DNA from: Oehlia diaphana
Taxonomy: Eukaryota; Glomeromycota; Glomeromycetes; Glomerales; Glomeraceae
Assembly (NCBI GenBank): GCA_003833135.1
Contig: QZLH01000737.1
Coordinates: forward strand, 8,885 to 52,893
Direction of reading: 5' to 3'
DNA length: 44,009 bases
Part shown: positions 10,234-20,245 of the stretch, in pieces
How positions within the stretch are numbered: the first letter of the stretch is position 1
Layout of the letters: the number at the start of each line of letters is the position of its first letter
Translations under genes and position numbers: made by a program
The notes under the pieces: model-generated
Told to the model about the DNA's origin: nothing
Seen by the model: only the letters and a program-made list of their open reading frames with translations
The model's database searches: none

Positions 10234-12180
10234 TTACTAAAAATAATATTAATTCAGATTTAATATTTTATTATAATATTTTATATAAACTTGAAAATAT
10301 AATTTAAGCTTATCTATTTATAAATTTGATAATTAAATAATTAGTCTAATAGATTTATTTACTATTTATTTAAAATTAGAAAATAATCAATATTCAAATC
10401 CATTTAAATTTAAAAATAATATAAATTTAATATTTATAAGTATAAAATAACTAATAATATTAAAACTGAAATGTATTGTAATTTTAAGGAATATTGGAAA
10501 ATTATTATATTATAGATTTTTAGATTTTAGCAGTAATTTTATTATTACATTAATATCATTTATAAGTACATGTGATAATCTTAATACTATTTAACTTTAT
10601 TGTTTTTTAAAAGAGGCAAAATTTCTGTTTAATCAAAAAACTTATATTGTAATAAAAAATAAAAATATTTATTTTTATTAATAAACTAGCAGTAATATTT
10701 TTTTCTTTTAAATTATTGTAGCAGATTCATAAATTTTGATAAAAATCTTGCTGCATCCTTAAAAATTAAAATTAATTTACAAAAATATTAAGTTTTTTTT
10801 CTAAAAAATGCCAATTAATGATGTATTTTTAACACTAAAAATTGGTTAGGTAACAGAAAAATTAGTTAGATGTAAGATTTGGAATATAAAAAATTTTTTA
10901 AAGCTTATTTTTAACTGGTCACTAATAAATTTGGAAAATTTGGTGACTAAAAGACTATCAAATATTTATTTAATTGACATATCAGATAAATTTAGAGTAT
11001 TTTATAAATTCACTATGATGCTAAAAGATACCAAATTAAAAGATATTGAACTAGTAAATAATTTATTAACAATTAATTTAACAATATTTTCAAATTGAAT
11101 CAGAAAATATTAAACTAGAAAATATTGAATTAGAAAATATATATTGAATCAGAAGATATTGAATTAGAAGATATTGAATTAGAAGATATTGAATTAGAAG
11201 ATATTGAATAGAAAGATATTGAACTAGATATTGAATTTAAAAGATATTAAATCAGAAAATATTAAATAGGAAGATATTGAACTATAAGATTTTTTATATC
11301 AAAATAAATAAAAAGAATAAGAAATACCAGAAAAAGTTGAACAAAAATGTGAAGATTTATAACAGCAATTTTTTTCAGAAAAAATTAAATAAGAATGTAA
11401 AGATTTATATTAATAATTGTTTTTTAGAAGATATTAAATTAGAAGATATTAAATCAGATATTAAATTAGAAAATTTTTTATATTAATAATTTTTTCAAAT
11501 TTTAAAATAGTTTACTGATTTATATTTTAAAATAATATAACAAAATTATTAATATTTGTTTTTAAGAAAACTGAAAATATTGAATCAGAAAATATATATT
11601 GAATCAGAAGATATTGAATAGAAAGATATTGAACCATAAGATTTTTTATATCAAAATAAATAAAAAGAACAAGAAATACCAAAAGAAGTTGAATAAGAAT
11701 ATGAAGATTTATATCAACAACTTTTTTCAGAAGAAATTAAATAAGAATGTGAAGATTTATATTAATACCTGTTTTCAGAAAATATTAAATTAGAAGATAT
11801 TAAACCAGATATTGAATTAGAAGATTTTTTATATTAATAATTTTTTCAAATTTTAAAATAGTTTACTGATTTATATCTTAAAATAATATAACAAATTATT
11901 AAATATTTTGTTTTTTAGAATACTGAAAATATTGAATCAGAAAATATATATTGAATCAGAAGATATTGAATTAGAAGATAAACAAAAAGAACAAAAAATA
12001 CCAGAAAAAGTTGAATAAGAATGTAATGAAAATTTTCAAATTAAGCAACAAATTGAAGAATATAATAAAATTCAAATTAAACATTATCAAGAAACTATTT
12101 TTTAAATTAATGAAATAATTTTTCAAATTGAACAAGATCTCTGTTAATACTGTTTATTTAAAAAAAATTATAAAATATTA
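10234..12180 (+). pseudogene. Decayed copy of the bromodomain-like gene
   Basis: Positions 10234-10430 align base by base with the intact gene at 9029-9240 (bromodomain region), and 11040-12180 align with the Glu-rich tail and its 3' flank. The copy has many stops, created mostly by CAA to TAA and TGG to TAA-type changes, and a deletion of about 20 bp near 10331. Between 10500 and 11040 the relationship is lost. The tail part has itself been duplicated into large direct repeats, listed separately. Nearly all base differences from the intact gene in the bromodomain part are G:C to A:T. No frame longer than about 70 codons remains, and those left are Lys/Asn/Ile-rich shadows. Confidence 0.85.
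11108..12180 (+). repeat. Three large direct repeats within the decayed tail
   Basis: Similar blocks start at about 11108, 11571 and 11929. Each opens with Glu-Asp-Ile-Glu-type 18-bp units, and the first two then pass through a sequence matching the Glu-Ile-Pro-Glu-Glu tail and a shared AT-rich segment around 11500-11560 and 11860-11920. The third block is cut short and runs into the 3' flank. Boundaries are by eye. Confidence 0.65.
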
Positions 12181-12755
12181 AGTTTAATATAATTATATAT
12201 AAAATAAAATATTACAACATAGTTCATACTAATAAAAATTACGGATAATAATTTTATTATTCATAAAAATTAATTTCCTTTTTAAATATTTAAAAGAAAA
12301 ACATTAGGCATTAATGATTAATCATATAAAAATCATTTTACATGGAAATAAATTGGATGGCACAATGAATCAATAAATCCGTGAAGAATAGAAACAATAA
12401 GTTACCAATCACTTACCATCCTTTGAGATCTTTGAACGTTGTGGATGATAAATATTGTGTAGTGAATCCGATGTACACATAAATCCAAACCATTTAGGTT
12501 ACAACACCTAATTTATAAACGTAAAAGATTATTATATTGAAAAATAATTTTTAAAATACAATGTAGATAGATTTATTTATTTTATTTTTTTTTGATGTAA
12601 TTTTTTTTTTTTTACTTAAATTTGCCTCATAAAACAAAATATTGACTATTCTTTCAGGTTATAATTTTTTAAAAAATAAATTGTCCACCAGGGACAAAAT
12701 TGATTGAATTATTTTTATTTATTTTTTTTTTTTTTTCCTTTTCAAGCACTACTCT
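12181..12755. other. Spacer downstream of the ABC transporter
   Basis: No gene seen. The last 150 bases (about 12590-12740) are T-rich and form the 3' flank of the transporter. A slightly less AT-rich patch at about 12350-12500 shows no open frame of note. Confidence 0.5.
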
Positions 12756-15700
12756 TTACAAATTACCGCTTCTAACTAATTCAAAATATTCACCACGAAG
12801 TGTCATTAATTCTTTATGAGTACCAGATTCAAGAATTTTACCACCCTCAACTAAAGCAATTTTATCCGAATTCTTTACACTTTTAAGACGATGAGTGATA
12901 ACCAGTGTTGTACGACCTTTTTGAACTTTACTAAGAGTTTCTTGTACAATGGCTTCATTAGTTGTATCTAGAGCGCTTGTGGCTTCATCCAATATCAATA
13001 TTTTAGGATCTATTAATAAAACTCTAGCAATAGCAATTCTTTGTTTTTGACCACCTGATAATTGAGAACCACATGAACCAAGTTTAGTGTCATAACCATT
13101 TGGTAAATTAAGTATAAACTCATGTAAATTAACTTGTTTAGCAACGGTTTCGATTTCTTCTTTAGTAGCATCATCTTTACCATAAGAAATATTTTCAGCA
13201 ATTGTCATATCAAATAATACTGGTTCTTGACTAACTATACCCACATTTTCTCTTAACCAACGTAATTCTAAACCTTTTAAATCTTCATAATCTAACATAA
13301 TGCTACCATGTGTTGGTTCATAAATTCTTTGTAACAAAGCTGCTACAGTTGATTTACCGTTACCACTTCTTCCTACTAATGCAACAGTTTGACCTTGATG
13401 TATGGTTAAATCTAGCCCATTAAGTACTGTTATATCGGGTCTTTCTGGATATGAAAATTTAACGTCTTTAAATACAATTGTACCTTGAATTTGATTAGGT
13501 TTAATACCTTCGGTATTTGATGTCACTGGTAAATTAATAATTTTATCAATTGTTTTAATTGCTTGTTTACTTTTGGCGTAATACGGAATAGTGGCAAGCA
13601 TTTGAGATGCTGATGTAGTGCAAAATATAACCAAGGTCCAAACTATGAGCATTGTTTGAAGATCATAAACTCCATCGGAAACTAATTTGGCTCCATATCC
13701 AAATGTTACAACTTTGGTTAAATAAGATAAAGAATCCAAAAATCCAGAAGTAAAACCACAAATAAATGCTTTTTTAACTCCAATTTTATAAGGTTTTTCT
13801 AAGGATGAATGGAATTTATTTTCCATAGCAGGTTCGATCGCAAGAGAAAATACCGTACGTAAACTTGAAATTGTTTGATAAAAAGAGTTTGCAGCATTTT
13901 CTGTTGCAAGTTTTTGTAATTTTTCATATTTTTGAAGAATGAAACCTTGTAATTCGGATATAATAAGTAATAGTGGTACTAATCCAAATCCAACCAAAGT
14001 TAATTGCCATCCGACAGAAAATGCCCATATTATGCCACCAAATAGTGATATCAATCCAAGTATTATGTTACCAGCGAATTGTCCTATTAAATTTTTTGAT
14101 GATTCAGTATCTGTTGTCAATATCGTTGTTACTTTACCAGTAGCATTTTCGGGTTTATCAAACCATGATTGTGGTTGACGCAAAACTTTTCCAAATCCTA
14201 AATGTCTTAAACGAACTGCCCACCTTTCTGATGCTCTTTCTAATAAGTAATATTTAAAATGCGTTGATATACCATTTATTATGGCAATCAAAAGAACGTA
14301 TAATGCGAATCTTCTTGATTCATACATAAGTTTATCTTTATCAGCTATTGAATAAGTATTTAATAAGTTTGCTAATACGAATGAGAATGCGGGCATGACA
14401 AGTCCATTAATGACGGTAGCTATTATTCCAATATAATAAAATGATTTATTATCCATGGTCTCTCTTATGAGTTTAATAATAGGAAATTTAAATTTTTGTT
14501 GTTCTGTATTTTCGGATTTCGATTCATCAGGATTTGTTACTAAAACATCGATTATTACGCCATCATCATTATCTTCATAATAACTAATTATATCATTTAT
14601 TGAGGTACTATTATCATTTATTTCATTCCTTTTAGAAAATGCTGCGGTAGCACTTCCTTGTAACATATCCATATCCATAGGATCTTCAAAATACCATGAT
14701 TTTCGACTGAAAGTAGCACTTGGTGGTGGGGATAAAGAAAAATCAGTTGATAAAAAATTCATTGCTGAGACTCTTTTGGCTTTTAATGATGTAGGAGTTG
14801 TACTAATTTGTTGAGATTCATGTGAATTTAATCTTTTATTAATACTATCTAATTCAGGAGTACGACGTTTAGGATTTGGGGAATGGTCTACTGAAAGTTT
14901 ATTATAATAACCATTTTTAATATCCAACAATTGTGATTTTGTACCAGATTCTACGATTTCACCTTCATTCATGACGTAAACCAAATCTGAATCTCCAATA
15001 TGTTTGAGTTGATGAGTAACAACGATTGTGGTTCTATTCTTTCTACAATTTTCAAGAGCTTTTTGTACCATATGATCAGAGGTCATATCTAACGCACTTG
15101 ATGCTTCGTCCAAAATAAGTATGGCAGGATCTTTAATTAAAGCACGTGCGATGGCAATTCTTTGTCGTTGTCCACCTGACAATTTTTTACCCATATCACC
15201 CAAGCCAGTATCGTAACCTTGAGGTAATTCCATTATAAAATCATGTATACAAGCTAATTTGCAAGCATCTTCGACTTCTTTCATAGTAGTATTCCAATAG
15301 TCTGCTCTACCATAAGCGACATTAGCGAATATAGTATCATCAAAAAGTACGGGTTCTTGACTTACGACACCAATTTGTTGTCTTAACCAAGAAATATTTA
15401 ATATTCTTAACTCACGGCCATCTAACATAATTAAACCTTCTTCAGGTTCATAAAGTCTTTGAATTAATTGAGTTATTGTAGATTTTCCTGAACCACTTTC
15501 ACCTACGAATACTGTTGTTTGATATGCTGGTATATGTAAATCAATATTTCTTAATACCCAAGTATCAGGACGACTTGGATAAGAAAAACTAACTTGATTA
15601 AATTCAATATTTCCTTCGATTTTTGATAATTTAAAACCCCTTAAAGCATCTAGTTCCATTAAAGCGACTTTTTCTAATAAAATGTTTATAGAATTAACAG

Positions 15701-16919
15701 CATTTTTTCCCCTCTCAATTGAAACTATTCTAGGTAAAATGTTTTTAAGAACACCTAATCCTAACATTGCGGAATAAAATACGCTTAAAACTTCACCTGG
15801 AGCTAATTTTTTATTGGCTACAAGAGTGGCTCCAAACCAAAACCCTTGTACAAATAATGATAATATGAGAAATTGAGTTAATCCAGATCTTAAACCATAT
15901 GTCCAAGCTAAACTTGACGAAACACTATTTGCTGCTTGTAAATAATTTTGATGTTTTTTCTCTTCTTTTTCCTCTCCATTAAATGCTCTTATTGTTTTTA
16001 TAGCTGATAACGCATTTTCTAATACATTTCCGGCTTGAACAAAAATATCACGTTCTTGTACAATTAATGGACTAGCTCTACGTGAAGTGTAAGCTAATGA
16101 GAGAAGCAATAATGGCATAGAAGCTAATATTACAAGTGTAAGTATAGCATGACTAATAAATGCTAATACAAATGTACTTACAACTGTAACAACATCTTGT
16201 ATCAAGTAACCCATATGTTCTGAAATGACAGCCTGTACATCTTCAGTATCTTTATTTACACTAGTTAATAAACCTCCTGAAGTTACATCATCTCTTTCAA
16301 AATATGCTATTTCCATTCTTAATAAAGATTTGAAATAAATTTGTTTCATTTTTTTAGATTGTCTTTCACCAGTCCACATCCAACATGTTATCATTGAACC
16401 CATAAGTACAAAAGATCCTACTCCTAACAATGAAAATTGTAATAATAATGTTTTTATTTTTTCTTCAAATACTTGATTTGTTATAGCACCAATTTGTTTG
16501 TCTGTAAAAGTGCCGAATATTTTTCCTAATAAATATGTCATTAATGGTACAAGTAAACCACTTAATACACTAAAAAACATTCCTAATGTCATTAAAAAAT
16601 AATCGACTGAAGTCGCAAATCTGAAGATATGAAAAACTGATGTCGGTGCTACTTGTAATGGAGGTTTTTGTACAGGTTTATATATTGATGTTTTTCTTTT
16701 GCCATTATATTGTTCTTCTGTAGTGAATTCAACATTTTTTTCGTTACCATCAACGGTCGTTGTTATTATTCTCGGTATTGATTCGACCAAAGTTGAATTA
16801 CTTATATCAGAGAATATTGTATCCCTATTATCCTCAACGTATGTATTTGTTCGTGTCGGTAATATATAATCAACTATTTCTTCTCTTATTATTTCTTCTT
16901 TGTTCATTATATCACTCAT
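12756..16919 (-). CDS. Full-size ABCB-type ABC transporter (P-glycoprotein/Ste6-like)
   Basis: A single-exon gene of 1387 aa. I chose the ATG at 16919 (MSDIMNKEE); the 55 upstream in-frame residues come from T-rich leader DNA and include a spurious hydrophobic run. Order: acidic N-terminus, TMD1 (about 100-400), NBD1, linker of about 150 residues, TMD2 (about 820-1120), NBD2. NBD1 has Walker A GESGSGKST near 470, Q-loop VVSQEPVLF, signature LSGGQRQRIAIARAL near 580, Walker B ILILDEASSALD near 603 and H-loop VVTHQ. NBD2 has GRSGNGKST near 1185, LSGGQKQRIAIARVL near 1289, ILILDEATSALD near 1311 and VITHR. Both sites keep the catalytic Glu and His, so an active ATP-driven exporter is expected in the plasma or an internal membrane. 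The substrate cannot be read from sequence: lipid, peptide (Ste6-like) or drug export are all possible. Confidence 0.95.
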   Translation of the reverse strand: MSDIMNKEEIIREEIVDYILPTRTNTYVEDNRDTIFSDISNSTLVESIPRIITTTVDGNEKNVEFTTEEQYNGKRKTSIYKPVQKPPLQVAPTSVFHIFRFATSVDYFLMTLGMFFSVLSGLLVPLMTYLLGKIFGTFTDKQIGAITNQVFEEKIKTLLLQFSLLGVGSFVLMGSMITCWMWTGERQSKKMKQIYFKSLLRMEIAYFERDDVTSGGLLTSVNKDTEDVQAVISEHMGYLIQDVVTVVSTFVLAFISHAILTLVILASMPLLLLSLAYTSRRASPLIVQERDIFVQAGNVLENALSAIKTIRAFNGEEKEEKKHQNYLQAANSVSSSLAWTYGLRSGLTQFLILSLFVQGFWFGATLVANKKLAPGEVLSVFYSAMLGLGVLKNILPRIVSIERGKNAVNSINILLEKVALMELDALRGFKLSKIEGNIEFNQVSFSYPSRPDTWVLRNIDLHIPAYQTTVFVGESGSGKSTITQLIQRLYEPEEGLIMLDGRELRILNISWLRQQIGVVSQEPVLFDDTIFANVAYGRADYWNTTMKEVEDACKLACIHDFIMELPQGYDTGLGDMGKKLSGGQRQRIAIARALIKDPAILILDEASSALDMTSDHMVQKALENCRKNRTTIVVTHQLKHIGDSDLVYVMNEGEIVESGTKSQLLDIKNGYYNKLSVDHSPNPKRRTPELDSINKRLNSHESQQISTTPTSLKAKRVSAMNFLSTDFSLSPPPSATFSRKSWYFEDPMDMDMLQGSATAAFSKRNEINDNSTSINDIISYYEDNDDGVIIDVLVTNPDESKSENTEQQKFKFPIIKLIRETMDNKSFYYIGIIATVINGLVMPAFSFVLANLLNTYSIADKDKLMYESRRFALYVLLIAIINGISTHFKYYLLERASERWAVRLRHLGFGKVLRQPQSWFDKPENATGKVTTILTTDTESSKNLIGQFAGNIILGLISLFGGIIWAFSVGWQLTLVGFGLVPLLLIISELQGFILQKYEKLQKLATENAANSFYQTISSLRTVFSLAIEPAMENKFHSSLEKPYKIGVKKAFICGFTSGFLDSLSYLTKVVTFGYGAKLVSDGVYDLQTMLIVWTLVIFCTTSASQMLATIPYYAKSKQAIKTIDKIINLPVTSNTEGIKPNQIQGTIVFKDVKFSYPERPDITVLNGLDLTIHQGQTVALVGRSGNGKSTVAALLQRIYEPTHGSIMLDYEDLKGLELRWLRENVGIVSQEPVLFDMTIAENISYGKDDATKEEIETVAKQVNLHEFILNLPNGYDTKLGSCGSQLSGGQKQRIAIARVLLIDPKILILDEATSALDTTNEAIVQETLSKVQKGRTTLVITHRLKSVKNSDKIALVEGGKILESGTHKELMTLRGEYFELVRSGNL

Positions 16920-17162
16920 ATTTGTAATTTTGTAAATTTTAATCGATGGGTTAAATAAAGGAAAAAATAAAAATAAAAAAATAATAAATAAAAAAAAAAA
17001 ATAATAAAATATTAATAATAAAATTTTAAAGTATATAAAGTGTATATATATATATATATATAAATGAATACACACCACTATCAAAGTGATATATATTCTA
17101 TAAAGAAAAGGAAAAAAAAAAAAAAAAAAAAAAAAAATTCAAACAAAAAAAGGGACTTAAAA
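16920..17162. promoter_or_regulatory. Upstream region of the ABC transporter
   Basis: This is the 5' leader side of the minus-strand transporter. It has a polypyrimidine-rich stretch on the coding strand (about 16960-17030), a (TA)n tract at about 17045-17062 and a poly-A tract at about 17113-17136 before the assembly gap. No specific factor site is claimed. Confidence 0.4.
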
Positions 17163-17716
17163 NNNNNNNNNNNNNNNNNNNNNNNNNNNNNNNNNNNNNN
17201 NNNNNNNNNNNNNNNNNNNNNNNNNNNNNNNNNNNNNNNNNNNNNNNNNNNNNNNNNNNNNNNNNNNNNNNNNNNNNNNNNNNNNNNNNNNNNNNNNNNN
17301 NNNNNNNNNNNNNNNNNNNNNNNNNNNNNNNNNNNNNNNNNNNNNNNNNNNNNNNNNNNNNNNNNNNNNNNNNNNNNNNNNNNNNNNNNNNNNNNNNNNN
17401 NNNNNNNNNNNNNNNNNNNNNNNNNNNNNNNNNNNNNNNNNNNNNNNNNNNNNNNNNNNNNNNNNNNNNNNNNNNNNNNNNNNNNNNNNNNNNNNNNNNN
17501 NNNNNNNNNNNNNNNNNNNNNNNNNNNNNNNNNNNNNNNNNNNNNNNNNNNNNNNNNNNNNNNNNNNNNNNNNNNNNNNNNNNNNNNNNNNNNNNNNNNN
17601 NNNNNNNNNNNNNNNNNNNNNNNNNNNNNNNNNNNNNNNNNNNNNNNNNNNNNNNNNNNNNNNNNNNNNNNNNNNNNNNNNNNNNNNNNNNNNNNNNNNN
17701 NNNNNNNNNNNNNNNN
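17163..17716. other. Assembly gap (554 N)
   Basis: A run of N. Both sides carry poly-A followed by almost the same short sequence: TTCAAACAAAAAAAGGGACT at 17138-17157 and TTCAATCAAAAAAAGGGACT at 17769-17788. The true sequence may therefore be a homopolymer that failed to assemble, with the unique flank written twice. Open frames across this region are artefacts. Confidence 0.95.
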
Positions 17717-17768
<52 letters not shown>

Positions 17769-19060
17769 ATTCAATCAAAAAAAGGGACTTAAGAAAGAGT
17801 AGTGATTTTCCATAACTTAGAACGAACAATGCTTTTATTATTTTTTTTTTTTTTAGAAAATTTATTTCGATGGTCAAACCGCTAAACAAAAATGGCGCTC
17901 CCTTAACCTTTCACAACCAACAATACTTATCTCCTTATGATACGATAACAATTCTTGTGTTTCAAATATAAACGATCCAAGTTTGCTTTAATTGGCTATA
18001 TCACTATGAATTTAATCATGTCATATGCTACATTACTCTATAAACATTAAATGAGGAAAATGAGGAGTAAAAAAACACAGCATATTTTGAGTAACGTACG
18101 TTTATATAATTAATCTAACTTGGATAACAATTAAATTTCGGAACGCCATTCCACTTTCTATAAAGAAACTAATTGTTATTCATTTATATAGATTCGAAAC
18201 TTCACTCTTACAGTGATATACATTTTTTTTTTTTAGAAGAATATAAGTAAGGTAAAATTTCGTTATAAATTGTTTTTAAACCTTGAGTTGTAATATTATT
18301 TATTCTTAATATTTTGTATGCATGTATGTACTTTTAGAGATTAGGTATTGTGAAAAATAATATGAGAAGTTGAGATGTAGGTTCTATTTTTGTAACAATA
18401 AATAACCGACTTGCAGATTTAATTACTATTTTTGAATTAAAACGTGAAGTTAATCTAGGATAAGGTTGAGGACTTGAAGTAGATTAGATTAAATTTAAGG
18501 GTTTCAAATTCTAGAAAGCTAACTTATTCCGATGATCGTCTATCGTTCTATATTTCGAATTTTTATTAGCTTTTGAAAGAAAAAATAAAATAAATTTCTT
18601 ATCCCTTTAATTTGTCCACTTATGTTATTACCTTGTAAATCTGGGAATCTCATATATATGATTTTGAAAATCCTATAATTATTTACATCCGAATATTAAA
18701 AATTAATGTTCGGCTAAAAATAACTTTTTTTTTTACAACCAAATTAGAAAACTGGATTAAACTTTTTTCTTTGTAATATGCATGCATTTGCATGAACTAT
18801 CCCTAAATAAAGGAACTCGCAAATGAGAGAAAATGAGATGAAATAAATATAAATTACATAATTCAAATTTTTGCATATTTGGAAATTGTTGATTATCTGG
18901 TACAGCTTAGATGAGGATTTTTGATTATAGAAGTTGCTAAAAAAAAAATAAAAATAAAAATGAAAAATTTTATTTGATTAGTAAAACATTCAAATGTCGG
19001 AAGATCAAAAAAAAAAATTAATATACGTCATCATTATTTTCAACAATTAACTCATAATAT
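17717..19060. other. Non-coding spacer after the gap
   Basis: A poly-A run to 17766, then ordinary AT-rich DNA with stops in all frames. I see no gene, splice-linked exon chain or repeat here. Confidence 0.55.
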
Positions 19061-20245
19061 CGTCTTAATTATAATAATTTTGCTATTCCTCCGCCCATAA
19101 ATTTTTCCTGATCATCCAAGATTTTGCATCCATTTCTTTGTTTTACTCTTTCATGATTACTTTCATAAATTAATAGCCATTCTAAAACCTGGAAAATTTT
19201 CTTCAAGAAAGGCCTTTGGATCTTTAAATCATGTGACTTTTTTGTTTTTACCAATCCTAGATTAAGTTTAGTTCATAGTCATAGTCATAGTCACGAATCA
19301 CGATACCTCTAGAAGTGATATGATCGGATGTGTTGATTTGACGTACGCAAAACTGAAGCATTCATTTGTAATCTATTGATCTGTGATACTCAAGAAAGAT
19401 ATAAATAATTAGTAAAATTCAAATCATTTAATGACGTTTCGCAGTATTTTTTCAAAGAAGCTGAAATGTTGTTTCATCAGTAAATATGCACGTTTTTGTT
19501 TGTGTGCTTGGGAAATCATTGTTGAAAGAGACATATAACATTGACTGCACACATTCACGTGAAGCATTTGCAGGGTTGTTCATCCATAATTTTTTATTTT
19601 TACATATTTGAGATGTTTGTGAGTTTGTGTAAATCTATAAAAATTTCTCATTGAGGAGCTAGTAAACAAACGTAACCATAAACATTATATATTAGTAATA
19701 TTACGTACTTAGGCGGTACAAGATTAGTAAAATTAGTCCATTTCTGGCGAAGTAGATTATTATATGCCGCGTGACATTTTTTTTTCATCAGAGCAAAAAA
19801 AAAAAAAAAATATTCCTTTGAACAATCATTATGAGCATGAATATGCGGATTTATATTTCATTAGGCATAACAACATCTGATACGGCATGTCAGCATTCAT
19901 ATTAATTATCGCGGTAAAAAAAAAAAATCACATCTTCGTCCATTATCTTTAATACAGTATATAATTGTTCGTAAAATTAAATCATGAATCATAGCTTGTA
20001 GTATAATACAAAATTTTCTTTTTAGGACTAACTTCGGAGTATTAAATGTAAAATGATGTAAAGGGAATAGTCGTGGAATTGTTATTATTAAACTATTAAA
20101 ATTACGTAAATAAACTAAATATTTAGCAGGAGTTAAAACATGATCAGAAATAAATTTATACTTATTTTGTTTATATTATTATTGAGTTATTTTCATTTCA
20201 TTTTTGTTTTTCTTTCAAGCAAGAAATGAAATAAATTTTTTCATA
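19060..20245. other. Upstream part of P450 unit A, with a coding-like remnant
   Basis: No intact gene. The minus-strand frame at 19069-19254 is partly preserved in unit B (about 23130-23250), where the same frame reads LKKIFQ.LEW..IYES.HE followed by DD.EKF. It looks like a remnant of one exon of an unrelated gene carried in the repeat unit. A CATAGT microsatellite lies at about 19272-19292. Confidence 0.5.

Noticed and set aside
17064..17889. Open frames spanning the N run on both strands
   Set aside because: They consist of unknown residues plus poly-Lys or poly-Phe from homopolymers. They are artefacts of the gap.
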